Shown here in pieces: positions 44,773 to 52,634 of a stretch of 64,000 nucleotides of DNA. The stretch comes from Bradyrhizobium roseum (GTDB lineage Bacteria > Pseudomonadota > Alphaproteobacteria > Rhizobiales > Xanthobacteraceae): assembly GCF_030413175.1 (NCBI RefSeq), contig NZ_CP129212.1:3906001-3970000 (forward strand), given 5' to 3'. Both the position numbers and the translations under genes were made by a program. Within the stretch, counting starts at the first letter, position 1. The number at the start of each line of letters is the position of its first letter. Under the pieces are notes generated by a model. That model made no database searches and was not told the origin of the DNA. It saw only the letters and a program-made list of their open reading frames with translations.

Positions 44773-45474
44773 ATGAAAAAGATTGCTTTGGCGACCGTGG
44801 CCATGTCCGCACTGCTCACCGGCACGGCATTCGCCGCTGATATGGCTGCACGGCCTTACACGAAGGCGGCGCCGATGGCGGCTGTGTACAACTGGACCGG
44901 CTTCTATATCGGTGCGCAGGTCGGCGGCATCTTCGGTGATGTCGATGCGGTGTCGGGCCCGTTCCCGGGCGTGAACAATCAGGCCTATTCCTATGACTTG
45001 TCCGGCGTGGTCGGCGGCGGTCATATCGGGTATAATTGGCAAGTTTCGCCGAACTGGGTGTTCGGCTTCGAGGGCGACGGCGAAGCCACCTCGGTGCGCG
45101 ATTCGGGCGTCGGTACGCTCGGCTTCTTCCACGAGACGCGTTTGAACTGGCTCGCATCGGCCCGCGCCCGCCTCGGTTATGCCGCAGGCAACACTCTGCT
45201 CTACGTGACCGGCGGTGCGGCGTTCGGCGAGGTCGAAGTGACCAAGGCGCTCGTGCCCGGTGCTGTGCCGTTCGTACGCTACACCGATACCCTCACCGGA
45301 TGGACCGCGGGCGCCGGCGTGGAGCACATGTTCGCTCCGAACTGGACCGGCCGTCTCGAATATCGCTACACCGATCTCGGCGACACCGGTTTCCAGAGCG
45401 TGCTCGCCAACTCGCAGGATTATGCCACCGTGAAATTCCACGCGGTCCGCGCCGGCATCTCCTACAAGTTCTGA
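44773..45474 (+). CDS. Omp25-like outer-membrane beta-barrel protein
   Basis: The 233-residue protein has a signal peptide (MKKIALATVAMSALLTGTAFAAD) and the family sequence: ARPYTKAAPM, YNWTGFYIGAQVGG, GGHIGYNWQVSPNWVFGFEGDGE, RLNWLASARARLGYAAGNTLLYVTGGAAFGEVEV, WTAGAGVEHMFAPNWTGRLEYRYTDLGDTG, ending RAGISYKF with a terminal Phe. Such proteins stabilise the outer membrane in Rhizobiales. Its length is the standard for one barrel. A terminator follows at 45497-45525. Confidence 0.9.
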   Translation: MKKIALATVAMSALLTGTAFAADMAARPYTKAAPMAAVYNWTGFYIGAQVGGIFGDVDAVSGPFPGVNNQAYSYDLSGVVGGGHIGYNWQVSPNWVFGFEGDGEATSVRDSGVGTLGFFHETRLNWLASARARLGYAAGNTLLYVTGGAAFGEVEVTKALVPGAVPFVRYTDTLTGWTAGAGVEHMFAPNWTGRLEYRYTDLGDTGFQSVLANSQDYATVKFHAVRAGISYKF

Positions 45475-45496
45475 TCTCCGGCGACTCCAGAACTAC

Positions 45497-45525
45497 AAAA
45501 GCCCCGGCATCGTCCGGGGCTTTTT
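45497..45525 (+). terminator. Intrinsic terminator after the 44.8-kb porin gene
   Basis: A stem of GCCCCGG (45501-45507) with CCGGGGC (45514-45520), a 6-nt loop, A-run before and TTTTT after. A-T pairs extend the stem. It may also act on the convergent FAD-monooxygenase gene. Confidence 0.88.
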
Positions 45526-45573
45526 CGTTGGGCGCTATTTGCAGGCACAGTCCCCCACGAGAACTGGCTCGGC

Positions 45574-46788
45574 TTAAACACTCCGCGCAGACCGCACATG
45601 CTCGGGCCGCACGCCCAACCCCACAAAGCGCGCCGTGATGCCCTGCAGCCAGGGGATGGCGGTGACGAGCCGCAGCGCGAAGGGGACTTTCAGCGGCCGG
45701 TTGCCCGGCTTAAGCGCGGCATTCACGATGTTGTTCTGCACGACGACCTGCATCCGCTGCGTCATTTTCACAGGAAACTCCCGGCGCCGGCGTACGGCAT
45801 CGAGTTCGTCCTCTGACGGCAGGCCTTCCATCTTCAGCCGTGACGCCAGCAGATTCGCGGTGGCCACCGCGTCCTGCACCGCGAGGTTGACGCCCACGCC
45901 GCCGATCGGCGACATCGCATGCGCAGCGTCGCCGATGCAGAGCAGCCCCGGCCGCGTCCAGCGCGTCAGCCGATTGACCGCAACCGTCAGCAGCTTGATG
46001 TCGTCCCAGCCCTTTACCTCGGCGAGCCCCGATTTGAGGACCGGCGCCATCCGCGCGATCTCGTCGAGCAGCGCGGGCAGTCCCCTCGCCTTCACCGCAT
46101 CATACTCGCCCTTGGGAATCACGAAGGCGCACTGCCAGTAATCGCCGCGGTCGAACGTCACCATCATCCTGCCGGGATCGACGCGGGCAAACAGGTTTTC
46201 GGTTTCGCCTTCCCGCTTGCCGGCGCGAAACCACAGCACGTCCATCGGCGCGCCGATTTCCTCGACCTCCAGGCCGGCGCGTTCCCGCACCAGCGAATGA
46301 CGGCCGTCGCAGGCAATCGTCAGGTCGGCTTCGATCTCGACCGTGCCATCCGGTGTCCTCGCCCTGACGCCCCTGATTCGCGCGCCGTCACGGATGAGGT
46401 CGACCGCCTCCGTCGACATCATCACCTTGAGCGAGGCGAACCGCTTGCCGCTCTCGCGCAGGAAATTGAGGAAATCCCACTGCGGCATGAAGGCAATGAA
46501 CGGATATTTGACGTCGAGCCGGCCGAGATCCGCAATCCGCACCGTCTCGCCGCCGAACATGCCCTCCATTCGCTGCAGGCGCTGATGCGGCAGTCTCAGA
46601 AAACCGTCGATCAGGCCGAGTTCGTCCATCACCTGCAGCGTCGAGGGATGCACGGTGTCGCCGCGAAAATCGCGGAAGAAGTCGGCGTGCTTTTCCAACA
46701 CCACGACGGCGATGCCGGCGCGACCGAGCAGATAGCCCAGCATCATGCCGGCCGGCCCACCACCGACGATGCAGCAACGCGTTTTCAT
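45574..46788 (-). CDS. FAD-dependent monooxygenase (UbiH/PHBH-like)
   Basis: The 404-residue protein is a group A flavoprotein: the dinucleotide-binding GGGPAGMMLGYLLGRAG at residues 9-25, the DG motif in IACDGRHSLVRERAG (about 193-207) and the GD motif CIGDAAHAMSPIGGVGVNLAVQDAV (about 287-311). Such enzymes hydroxylate aromatic or related substrates with NAD(P)H and O2; the substrate is not predictable. The start at 46788 (MKTRCC) has GGAGAG 5 bases upstream; the longer frame is not conserved. It stands alone, divergent from the sulfatase-like gene. Confidence 0.85.
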   Translation of the reverse strand: MKTRCCIVGGGPAGMMLGYLLGRAGIAVVVLEKHADFFRDFRGDTVHPSTLQVMDELGLIDGFLRLPHQRLQRMEGMFGGETVRIADLGRLDVKYPFIAFMPQWDFLNFLRESGKRFASLKVMMSTEAVDLIRDGARIRGVRARTPDGTVEIEADLTIACDGRHSLVRERAGLEVEEIGAPMDVLWFRAGKREGETENLFARVDPGRMMVTFDRGDYWQCAFVIPKGEYDAVKARGLPALLDEIARMAPVLKSGLAEVKGWDDIKLLTVAVNRLTRWTRPGLLCIGDAAHAMSPIGGVGVNLAVQDAVATANLLASRLKMEGLPSEDELDAVRRRREFPVKMTQRMQVVVQNNIVNAALKPGNRPLKVPFALRLVTAIPWLQGITARFVGLGVRPEHVRSARSV

Positions 46789-46981
46789 CGCACGCTCTCC
46801 CATTTTGAATGACCTGGCGGCTACTCCGCCATATTGTGCTGCTGCCAGCGTCGCAGATGGGCCTGCAGTGTCCCCCGGTCTTGCCTTCCAACCCATCCTT
46901 CAAACGCGTGCGGTGCGGTACGGTCGACTTCCCCAATGAGTCGCTCATTGTATTCCGACCGTCTCCAGCTACCATGGTTGC

Positions 46982-48676
46982 ATGGTCCTGACCCTGATCC
47001 TGCTGGCGGCTATCGGTGTCATTCTGCTGGCCGAGCGCAGCGTCGAGCACCTGGCATTCGCAATCGCGACGCTGTTCCTGAGCGCGGCGATAATCTCGTT
47101 CTTCGTCGGCGATTTCGAACGGGCGATCGGGCTGGCTGCGCTGCTGGCAGCCGCCATCACCGCCGCCTCGACCATCAAGCATGATTACAGCGCACTGAAG
47201 CTGACGGTCACCGACATGCCGCTGCTGTTCGCAGGCACCGTTCCGTTCTTCATTTCGCAGTACCCTCGCGCCGTTTTGATCGTTATTGCCGGCGCTGCAG
47301 CGTTCATCACGGCTGTCATCGCGACCCTAATCTACGGCGCCGGGCCGCCGGTTACTCTAGGCGCCAGCGTCTTTCTGTTCGCCGTTACGCTGATCTGCGT
47401 CGTCATGGCTTTCCGGCTGAGCGGCGGTGGCATTGCCTTTCAGCGCATCAAGGCCCAGCGAAGGTGCTTCTATTCGACCTTCATGGCCTCGCTGATCGAT
47501 CCGCATGCCTGGCGGCAGGCCGGCGGCCTGACGCTGAGCGATATCGCGAACGATCCGCTGCCGCTGATGCCGGCGGTCCCGGCGCGCAGCACCGACACCC
47601 CCGACATCATCGTGATCCAGCATGAATCGATCTTCGATCCCCGCATTTTCGGGCTTCCGGTCGAGCCTGCCGTCGAAGCGTTTCTTTCCCCCGCGCATGG
47701 CCTCCATGGCACCCTCAACGTCGACATTTTCGGCGGCGGTTCGTGGCAGTCGGAATTCAGCCTGCTGACAGGTCTTTCCAGCGCCAGCTTCGGCTCAAAT
47801 GCCTACACCCTTTTCAAGCAGGGCGCGGGCCGCTTTCACAGCAGCCTTCCCCATGCGTTGACGGCGCTTGGATACAAAACGATGCTCGCCTCGAGCTGCC
47901 GGCGCAGCTTTCTCAATTACGATGAATTCTATCGTTCGATCGGCATTGCCGAACGCATCTTTTCGGACGACTTCCCTCCTCCGTTCGACATCCGCCGGTT
48001 CGAGACGACCAACTCCGACGCCATTTTTCTGGAAGCCGCGGTCGCGGCCTTCACGAAAGGAATCGCTGGCGACCCGGCGCCCCGATTTCTCTATGCCCTG
48101 ACCAACTTCAATCACGGTCCTCACGATCGAAGTCTCGCCGCGCCCGGGCAGTTCGAGACGCAACGCGCCTTTGCCGCCTCGAGCCTGCCGGATGCGCAAT
48201 ATGCCGAGTATTACGCGCGGCTCGCCGAGACCGCCTCGACATGGAAAAGGCTCAGGCTTGCGCTGGCAGAGAACTTCCCAAATCGTCCCGTTCTCATCGT
48301 GCATTACGGCGACCACCAGCCCGTGCTGGCGAAGCGGATCGATCGTCAACTCGGCCTGCCGGACGATGCGCGCCGCGCCTTCCGGACATTCTATGCGATC
48401 GAGGCGCTCAACATCGGTCCTGATCGGCTCGCTGCCGGACGAGGTGCGGATCTCGACATTGCTTTTCTCGGGACCGTCGCGCTGCAGCAGGCGGGGCTGC
48501 CGCTCGATCCGATATTTGCCACCCGCGCCAGCCTGCTCGAACAGTGCCGCGAAACCTACTTCGCGTCGTCTTCGCTGCGGAAGCGCCGATTCCATCGCAC
48601 GCTCGTCGATCTCGGCATGATCGATATCGCTCCCGGCGTTCAACGCGGCCGCTACCTGCCCACACCGACCAAGTAA
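46982..48676 (+). CDS. Membrane sulfatase-fold protein (LtaS/OpgB-like phosphoglycerol transferase)
   Basis: The 564-residue protein has about four or five N-terminal membrane helices (residues 3-145) and an alkaline phosphatase/sulfatase-type domain from about residue 205. Visible active-site features are IIVIQHESIFDPR (metal-binding Glu) and FGGGSWQSEFSLLTGLSS, the nucleophile region, where Ser254 takes the place of the usual Thr. YGDHQPV near the C-terminus holds metal ligands. Related enzymes move phosphoglycerol or phosphoethanolamine to glycans or lipids at the outer face of the inner membrane. The neighbours (acyltransferase, O-antigen ligase) suggest surface-polysaccharide decoration, but the substrate is unknown. 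Confidence 0.72.
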   Translation: MVLTLILLAAIGVILLAERSVEHLAFAIATLFLSAAIISFFVGDFERAIGLAALLAAAITAASTIKHDYSALKLTVTDMPLLFAGTVPFFISQYPRAVLIVIAGAAAFITAVIATLIYGAGPPVTLGASVFLFAVTLICVVMAFRLSGGGIAFQRIKAQRRCFYSTFMASLIDPHAWRQAGGLTLSDIANDPLPLMPAVPARSTDTPDIIVIQHESIFDPRIFGLPVEPAVEAFLSPAHGLHGTLNVDIFGGGSWQSEFSLLTGLSSASFGSNAYTLFKQGAGRFHSSLPHALTALGYKTMLASSCRRSFLNYDEFYRSIGIAERIFSDDFPPPFDIRRFETTNSDAIFLEAAVAAFTKGIAGDPAPRFLYALTNFNHGPHDRSLAAPGQFETQRAFAASSLPDAQYAEYYARLAETASTWKRLRLALAENFPNRPVLIVHYGDHQPVLAKRIDRQLGLPDDARRAFRTFYAIEALNIGPDRLAAGRGADLDIAFLGTVALQQAGLPLDPIFATRASLLEQCRETYFASSSLRKRRFHRTLVDLGMIDIAPGVQRGRYLPTPTK

Positions 48677-48817
48677 CCGAATGAGCTCGTCCTGCCCCAC
48701 GGGCTGATCGGCCTGCGCTTCCGAGGGCGCGCAAGGCTTGTGTGACGTTCATCAAAGAGCGTGTCGGGCGGAGCCAGTATCTGCAACGGGATTGATCCAT
48801 GAACCTGGTGAATTTCC

Positions 48818-50086
48818 GTGAAAAACTATTTCTCATTGCTGGACCCGTTGCGCTTCGGAGCCGCTCTCTTCGTCGCGGTCTTTCACCTGATGTTCTATTC
48901 CTGGGCCGGCGCTTCCATCGGCGCGCCCCAGAGCTTTGAACATCTCTTCGCCGCCGACGTCCAATTTCCGAACGCCGCGCCTTACACCTGGTTCGGCTGG
49001 GTGGGCGTTGAAATATTCTTTGTCATTTCCGGCTTCGTCATCGCGAACTCCGCCAGCAAGTGTTCCCCGAAGGAGTTTCTGTTCGGGCGTGCACTGCGGC
49101 TTTATCCGGCGGTCTGGATCGCCTCCACCTTGAGCTTCGTCATTCTGCTCATCTTCCTGCGCGACAAGGCATCCGAGCTCATCCTTCCCTACTTCCAGGC
49201 CATGCTGCTCATTCCCAAGGGGATCAACGGCAGGTGGCTCGATGCCGTCTATTGGACGCTGGCGGCGGAAATGGCCTTTTACGGGCTGGTGTTTTGCACG
49301 CTGCTGACGAAGAGAGTCACGCTGCGGCATCTCGCCTGGGGTTTGACGATCTATAGTGCCGCGTTCAACGCCTTCTCCATGGTGGTGCTGTCGGGTGCGT
49401 TCGAATCCAACATGCTCTATTGGATGGTCATGATGTTCCGCGTGCCGGGCGCGACATGGATGTTGAACCATGGCTGCTTCTTTGCGCTCGGGATCTGGCT
49501 GTTCATGTCGGCGAACAGAAATTTGACGCCTCTCGAATGGGTTGCCGTGGCGGTGACGAGCCTCTCCGGGTGTGCCGAGATCTACTATTTCTCCGATTTC
49601 CTTTTGAAGGCCATCCCCGCCATTTCGGATGAACCGGTCTTCCTGCCGATCCTCGTTTGGGCTGCCGCGGTGCTGCTCATTGGCTTCGCCGCGAACAGGA
49701 ACCGGCAGGCTTCCGACGCCGCCTCTGCTGAAGCACCGGCTTATTTCCGGACGCTCGGGCTCATCACCTATCCGCTCTATCTGACCCACAACGTCACCGG
49801 CACGGCGATCATCCGTATTCTGACCGACGCCGGCGTGGATGCCTCGCTGGCCGTGTGGGCCAGCCTGGCGATGCTCATACCGGTCTGCTGGTTCATCTGT
49901 GCGAAGCTCGAGCCCGCCATGCGAAACGCGCTGAAGAAGTTCGTCGCGAACGTCAAGTTGCGGCCGAAGACAGTGTCGGCGCCGAAGCTTCCAGCTGCGC
50001 TTCCCGGGTTGCGCCTTGAGCTACCCACCCGGGCAGACTTGCTTCCGTCAACGTCGCTTCGCGCGCCGGCCCAACCCCTGGCTTAA
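48818..50086 (+). CDS. Acyltransferase family 3 (OafA/YrhL-like) membrane protein
   Basis: The 422-residue protein has about ten membrane helices and the acyltransferase 3 start LLDPLRFGAALFVAVFHL with catalytic His18 and the following FFVISGFVIANSASK (conserved ISGF(V/L) helix). Such enzymes acetylate or acylate surface polysaccharides (for example O-antigen or exopolysaccharide) in the inner membrane. GTG 48818 is the start by position of the conserved N-terminus. The C-terminus (from about residue 385) is a Pro/Leu/Ala-rich tail without homology. It is co-oriented with the sulfatase-fold gene 140 bases upstream. Confidence 0.85.
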   Translation: MKNYFSLLDPLRFGAALFVAVFHLMFYSWAGASIGAPQSFEHLFAADVQFPNAAPYTWFGWVGVEIFFVISGFVIANSASKCSPKEFLFGRALRLYPAVWIASTLSFVILLIFLRDKASELILPYFQAMLLIPKGINGRWLDAVYWTLAAEMAFYGLVFCTLLTKRVTLRHLAWGLTIYSAAFNAFSMVVLSGAFESNMLYWMVMMFRVPGATWMLNHGCFFALGIWLFMSANRNLTPLEWVAVAVTSLSGCAEIYYFSDFLLKAIPAISDEPVFLPILVWAAAVLLIGFAANRNRQASDAASAEAPAYFRTLGLITYPLYLTHNVTGTAIIRILTDAGVDASLAVWASLAMLIPVCWFICAKLEPAMRNALKKFVANVKLRPKTVSAPKLPAALPGLRLELPTRADLLPSTSLRAPAQPLA

Positions 50087-50150
50087 GGGATATCGCTGCG
50101 GCCAGAGAAGAAACACCGACAACCACGCGACCGCCCCAAGGGGCTGCGCC

Positions 50151-50164
50151 TTGACCTGCGTCAA
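50151..50164. promoter_or_regulatory. FixK/FNR-type box upstream of a cytochrome c gene
   Basis: TTGAC CTGC GTCAA is a perfect palindrome of the TTGA-N6-TCAA form recognised by FNR/FixK proteins. It is centred about 67 bases before the ATG of the cytochrome c gene. A -10-like TAGTAA (50187-50192) would place the start of transcription about 41 bases after the box centre, the classical class II activator position. Confidence 0.7.
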
Positions 50165-50224
50165 TCCCCTCCAGGTCCGAGCCCGCTAGTAAGATTTATC
50201 CGAAACCGTCGGCGAGGGCATGAC

Positions 50225-50674
50225 ATGATCGCCAGCTGCCTGAAGTGGTTGATGACGGCCGGCCTTGCCGCCGGAGTTGCGGGTGCGGCTCACGCTCAGG
50301 ACATCGACGTCGGCAAGTCGGAATTTCAGTCGTCCTGCGCGAGCTGTCACGGTGCGGATGGCAAGGGCAACGGACCTCTCCGCGATCAGCTCAAGGTGCC
50401 GCCTTCCGATCTCACCATATTGGCCAGGAACAACAACGGGACTTTTCCCGCGACCGCGCTCTACGAAACCATCGATGGATCGAGAGCCGTGCCCGCCCAC
50501 GGCAGTCGCGAAATGCCGATTTGGGGCGAACGGTTCAACCCCATTGTCAACCTGCCCCACTCTGTGGACCCGTCCTATTGGAAGCTGGCCGGGCCGGAGC
50601 AGAGCCCGGAAGTCGTGGTGCGGAAACGCATCCTCGCCGTGATCGACTATCTCGGGCGTATCCAGCAGAAGTAG
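50225..50674 (+). CDS. Periplasmic c-type cytochrome
   Basis: The 149-residue protein has a signal peptide (residues 1-25, ending AAHAQD), then a single haem-binding CxxCH (CASCH, about residues 39-43) and a later Met ligand in SREMPIWGE, so it is a class I monohaem cytochrome c. The insertion NLPHSVDPSYWKLAGPEQ before the C-terminal helix is longer than in typical short cytochrome c. It should carry electrons in the periplasm. A FixK/FNR-type box upstream suggests induction at low oxygen. The partner oxidase is not nearby. Confidence 0.87.
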   Translation: MIASCLKWLMTAGLAAGVAGAAHAQDIDVGKSEFQSSCASCHGADGKGNGPLRDQLKVPPSDLTILARNNNGTFPATALYETIDGSRAVPAHGSREMPIWGERFNPIVNLPHSVDPSYWKLAGPEQSPEVVVRKRILAVIDYLGRIQQK

Positions 50675-50879
50675 TGGCGACAGGCAACGGCTTCTGCTGC
50701 ATCAAGCGAACTGCTCGGGCAGTCCGGCTTTCCGCATGGCCTCGACGGACCTCTCCATGTGCTCCGGCCGGTGGGCGGTCGGACGTGCCATCACTGGCAG
50801 AGGCGATCGTGACACACGCGAAGTCAGGCGAGACGGCCGCAGATATCCAGGCGATCATCGACGACGGAATCGCGCACCT
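50675..50879. other. Possible coding remnant after the cytochrome gene
   Basis: Between cytochrome c and the convergent O-antigen ligase gene, one plus-strand frame (50775-50886) reads VPSLAEAIVTHAKSGETAAD followed by a helical end IQAIIDDGIAHLY and TGA. It has no start codon of its own. It may be the 3' remnant of a lost gene. I do not recognise it. Confidence 0.25.
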
Positions 50880-52319
50880 CTACTGAACGGCGATGGCTGC
50901 CCCGGAGGATCCACCTCGTGCTGGATCACGCAGACTCTTCCGGGCCTGCGCGGAATCGGCCGGGCGGCGCGCGCGAGCGGCCATGCCGCCGGCGACGCCG
51001 ACGCCCAGAACGTAGACCCACCCCTCGTGGAAGTCGAACAGATGGGAATTCAGCAGCGAACTGATGAAGTTCTGCACCACGACCACCAGCCCGACCCATG
51101 ATGCGAAACCTGTCCCGAGAAACAGCTTCAAGTGAAAGTACCACATCGCATAGAGGACGAGGCAGCCGAGCACGCCCCACTGGATCGCAACGTACAGCGT
51201 CTGGTTATGTGGATTGCGAACGATATTGGCCCATTCGCCGCTCTTGCCTTCGGCTTCGCTTCTGAAGAGCTGCTGGGTCGATCCGGTGCCGTGGCCGAGC
51301 ACCGGCGCCTCCGACATCGCCCGCAAGGAAACCCGCCAATACGCCAGCCGCAAGCCGTTCGAAGTGGCGGTAGCCGTGGTGGTTGCCGTGGCGGTGGCGG
51401 CGGTGGTGGTGGCGACGGTGGTGGTGGTAGTAGTGGTAGTGGTCGCCGCGGCGGCATTGGCATCGCGAACCGCTCTGGTCTCGCGATCGACCTTGTAGTC
51501 CTCCACCGTGCGCACGACCCGGTCGCGCAGATAGGGCGATGAAAGCAGAACGGCGCACTCGACGGCCGCCGCAAGCAGCAGGAAGCAGATGGCGCGCCGC
51601 CGGTTCAGATATTTGACCGCGAACAGGATCAACAGGATCGGGAAGTAGACCAAGGCGGTGCGCGAACTCGCGACAAATCGCATGTCGAGATAGAAGCCGA
51701 CCATCACGGCCGCGAAGGCCAGGGTCCACGCGCGATTGCCCTTGGCGGCCAGCGACAGCAGCAGCGGCGCCATGACGAACAGGCACAGCGCGAATTCGTG
51801 GCTTTGATCGATGTAGTTTCTGACGGGTACGCCGGCCATTCCGCCCGGCTGCATCTTCCAGTCGGCGAAATACGTCACCCAAGACACTCCCATGAGGAGA
51901 GCACAGGCAGCCAGGAACGCGAGCAGCACCCAATGCCCGCGTTCGGAGCGTTCGAAGTGATAGAGCAACAGCGGGACGGCCAGTAGCTTCACCACCGGCA
52001 GGATGCCTTGAATGCCGGCCGGCCAGCTTTCCCGGGTCCAGAGCAGGCCCGCCAGCGCCAACGCGAAGAAGGCCAGCGGCAGATAGCTCGCCGGCGCGCG
52101 CAGCGCCTCGAAGAACGCCGGCCAGCGGATCGTGGGGAGCAACACGATCAGCCACAGCACCATGAACACGGAAACCGCCGTCGTCGACCACGGCAGAGAG
52201 GCAGCGGCCAATGCAGGGTAGAGATCGACACTCAACCGCCAGAGCTGCGCTTGCGGCCACGAAGCGATCTGCGCGGGGATCGCCAGCCGTACGGCGGGAG
52301 CGGCAGTCAGGTCAGACAT
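50880..52319 (-). CDS. O-antigen ligase family membrane protein
   Basis: The 479-residue protein has about ten or eleven hydrophobic helices and the Wzy/WaaL (O-antigen ligase) signature in its C-terminal third: SEAPVLGHGTGSTQQLF followed by NPHNQTLYVAIQWG, which contains the conserved His. Such enzymes ligate O-polysaccharide to lipid A core or polymerise glycans on the periplasmic side. A long low-complexity stretch, almost only Thr and Ala (about residues 287-320, encoded by triplet repeats near 51364-51464), lies in the major periplasmic loop. Its neighbours (sulfatase-fold and acyltransferase genes) fit an envelope-polysaccharide locus. Confidence 0.8.
   Translation of the reverse strand: MSDLTAAPAVRLAIPAQIASWPQAQLWRLSVDLYPALAAASLPWSTTAVSVFMVLWLIVLLPTIRWPAFFEALRAPASYLPLAFFALALAGLLWTRESWPAGIQGILPVVKLLAVPLLLYHFERSERGHWVLLAFLAACALLMGVSWVTYFADWKMQPGGMAGVPVRNYIDQSHEFALCLFVMAPLLLSLAAKGNRAWTLAFAAVMVGFYLDMRFVASSRTALVYFPILLILFAVKYLNRRRAICFLLLAAAVECAVLLSSPYLRDRVVRTVEDYKVDRETRAVRDANAAAATTTTTTTTTVATTTAATATATTTATATSNGLRLAYWRVSLRAMSEAPVLGHGTGSTQQLFRSEAEGKSGEWANIVRNPHNQTLYVAIQWGVLGCLVLYAMWYFHLKLFLGTGFASWVGLVVVVQNFISSLLNSHLFDFHEGWVYVLGVGVAGGMAARARRPADSAQARKSLRDPARGGSSGAAIAVQ
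51364..51464. repeat. Trinucleotide (GGT/ACC-type) microsatellite within the O-antigen ligase gene
   Basis: About 100 bases are dominated by GTG/GTT/GGC-type triplets (for example GGTGGTGGTGG and GTAGTAGTGGTAGTGG). On the coding (minus) strand they give runs of Thr (ACC, ACT) and Ala/Val (GCC, GTC). Because the unit is three bases, length change would alter protein length without shifting the frame. Confidence 0.85.
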
Positions 52320-52634
52320 TGTGCGGCCCGGCCGGGAAGACGATCTGGACGGAAGTGCCGCGGCGGCGCGGCGATTGGCCGGGATCGAACGTCCGAGATA
52401 CGCACATACACCTACACCTGCCCGAATACATACTTCAGGTTGCGCGCCTTCGCCTCCCGGCTCGCGCCCCCCTTAAAACCCTCCCATTATCATTAGGCAC
52501 AGACGGCGATTTAGTGAATAATTTCAGGCAGATTTTGGTCATCCAGCGCTGGGGGCCAAATTATTCCAAATACCCCACCTTCGGAGTGCCGCATCCAATA
52601 GTTGCGTCAACGCCCGTACGCATGGTGAGGGCGA
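52320..52634. other. Intergenic region between the caspase-like and O-antigen ligase genes
   Basis: About 315 bases with lower GC content in 52485-52580. No gene is visible. The O-antigen ligase promoter should be in this region (minus strand). Confidence 0.35.
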
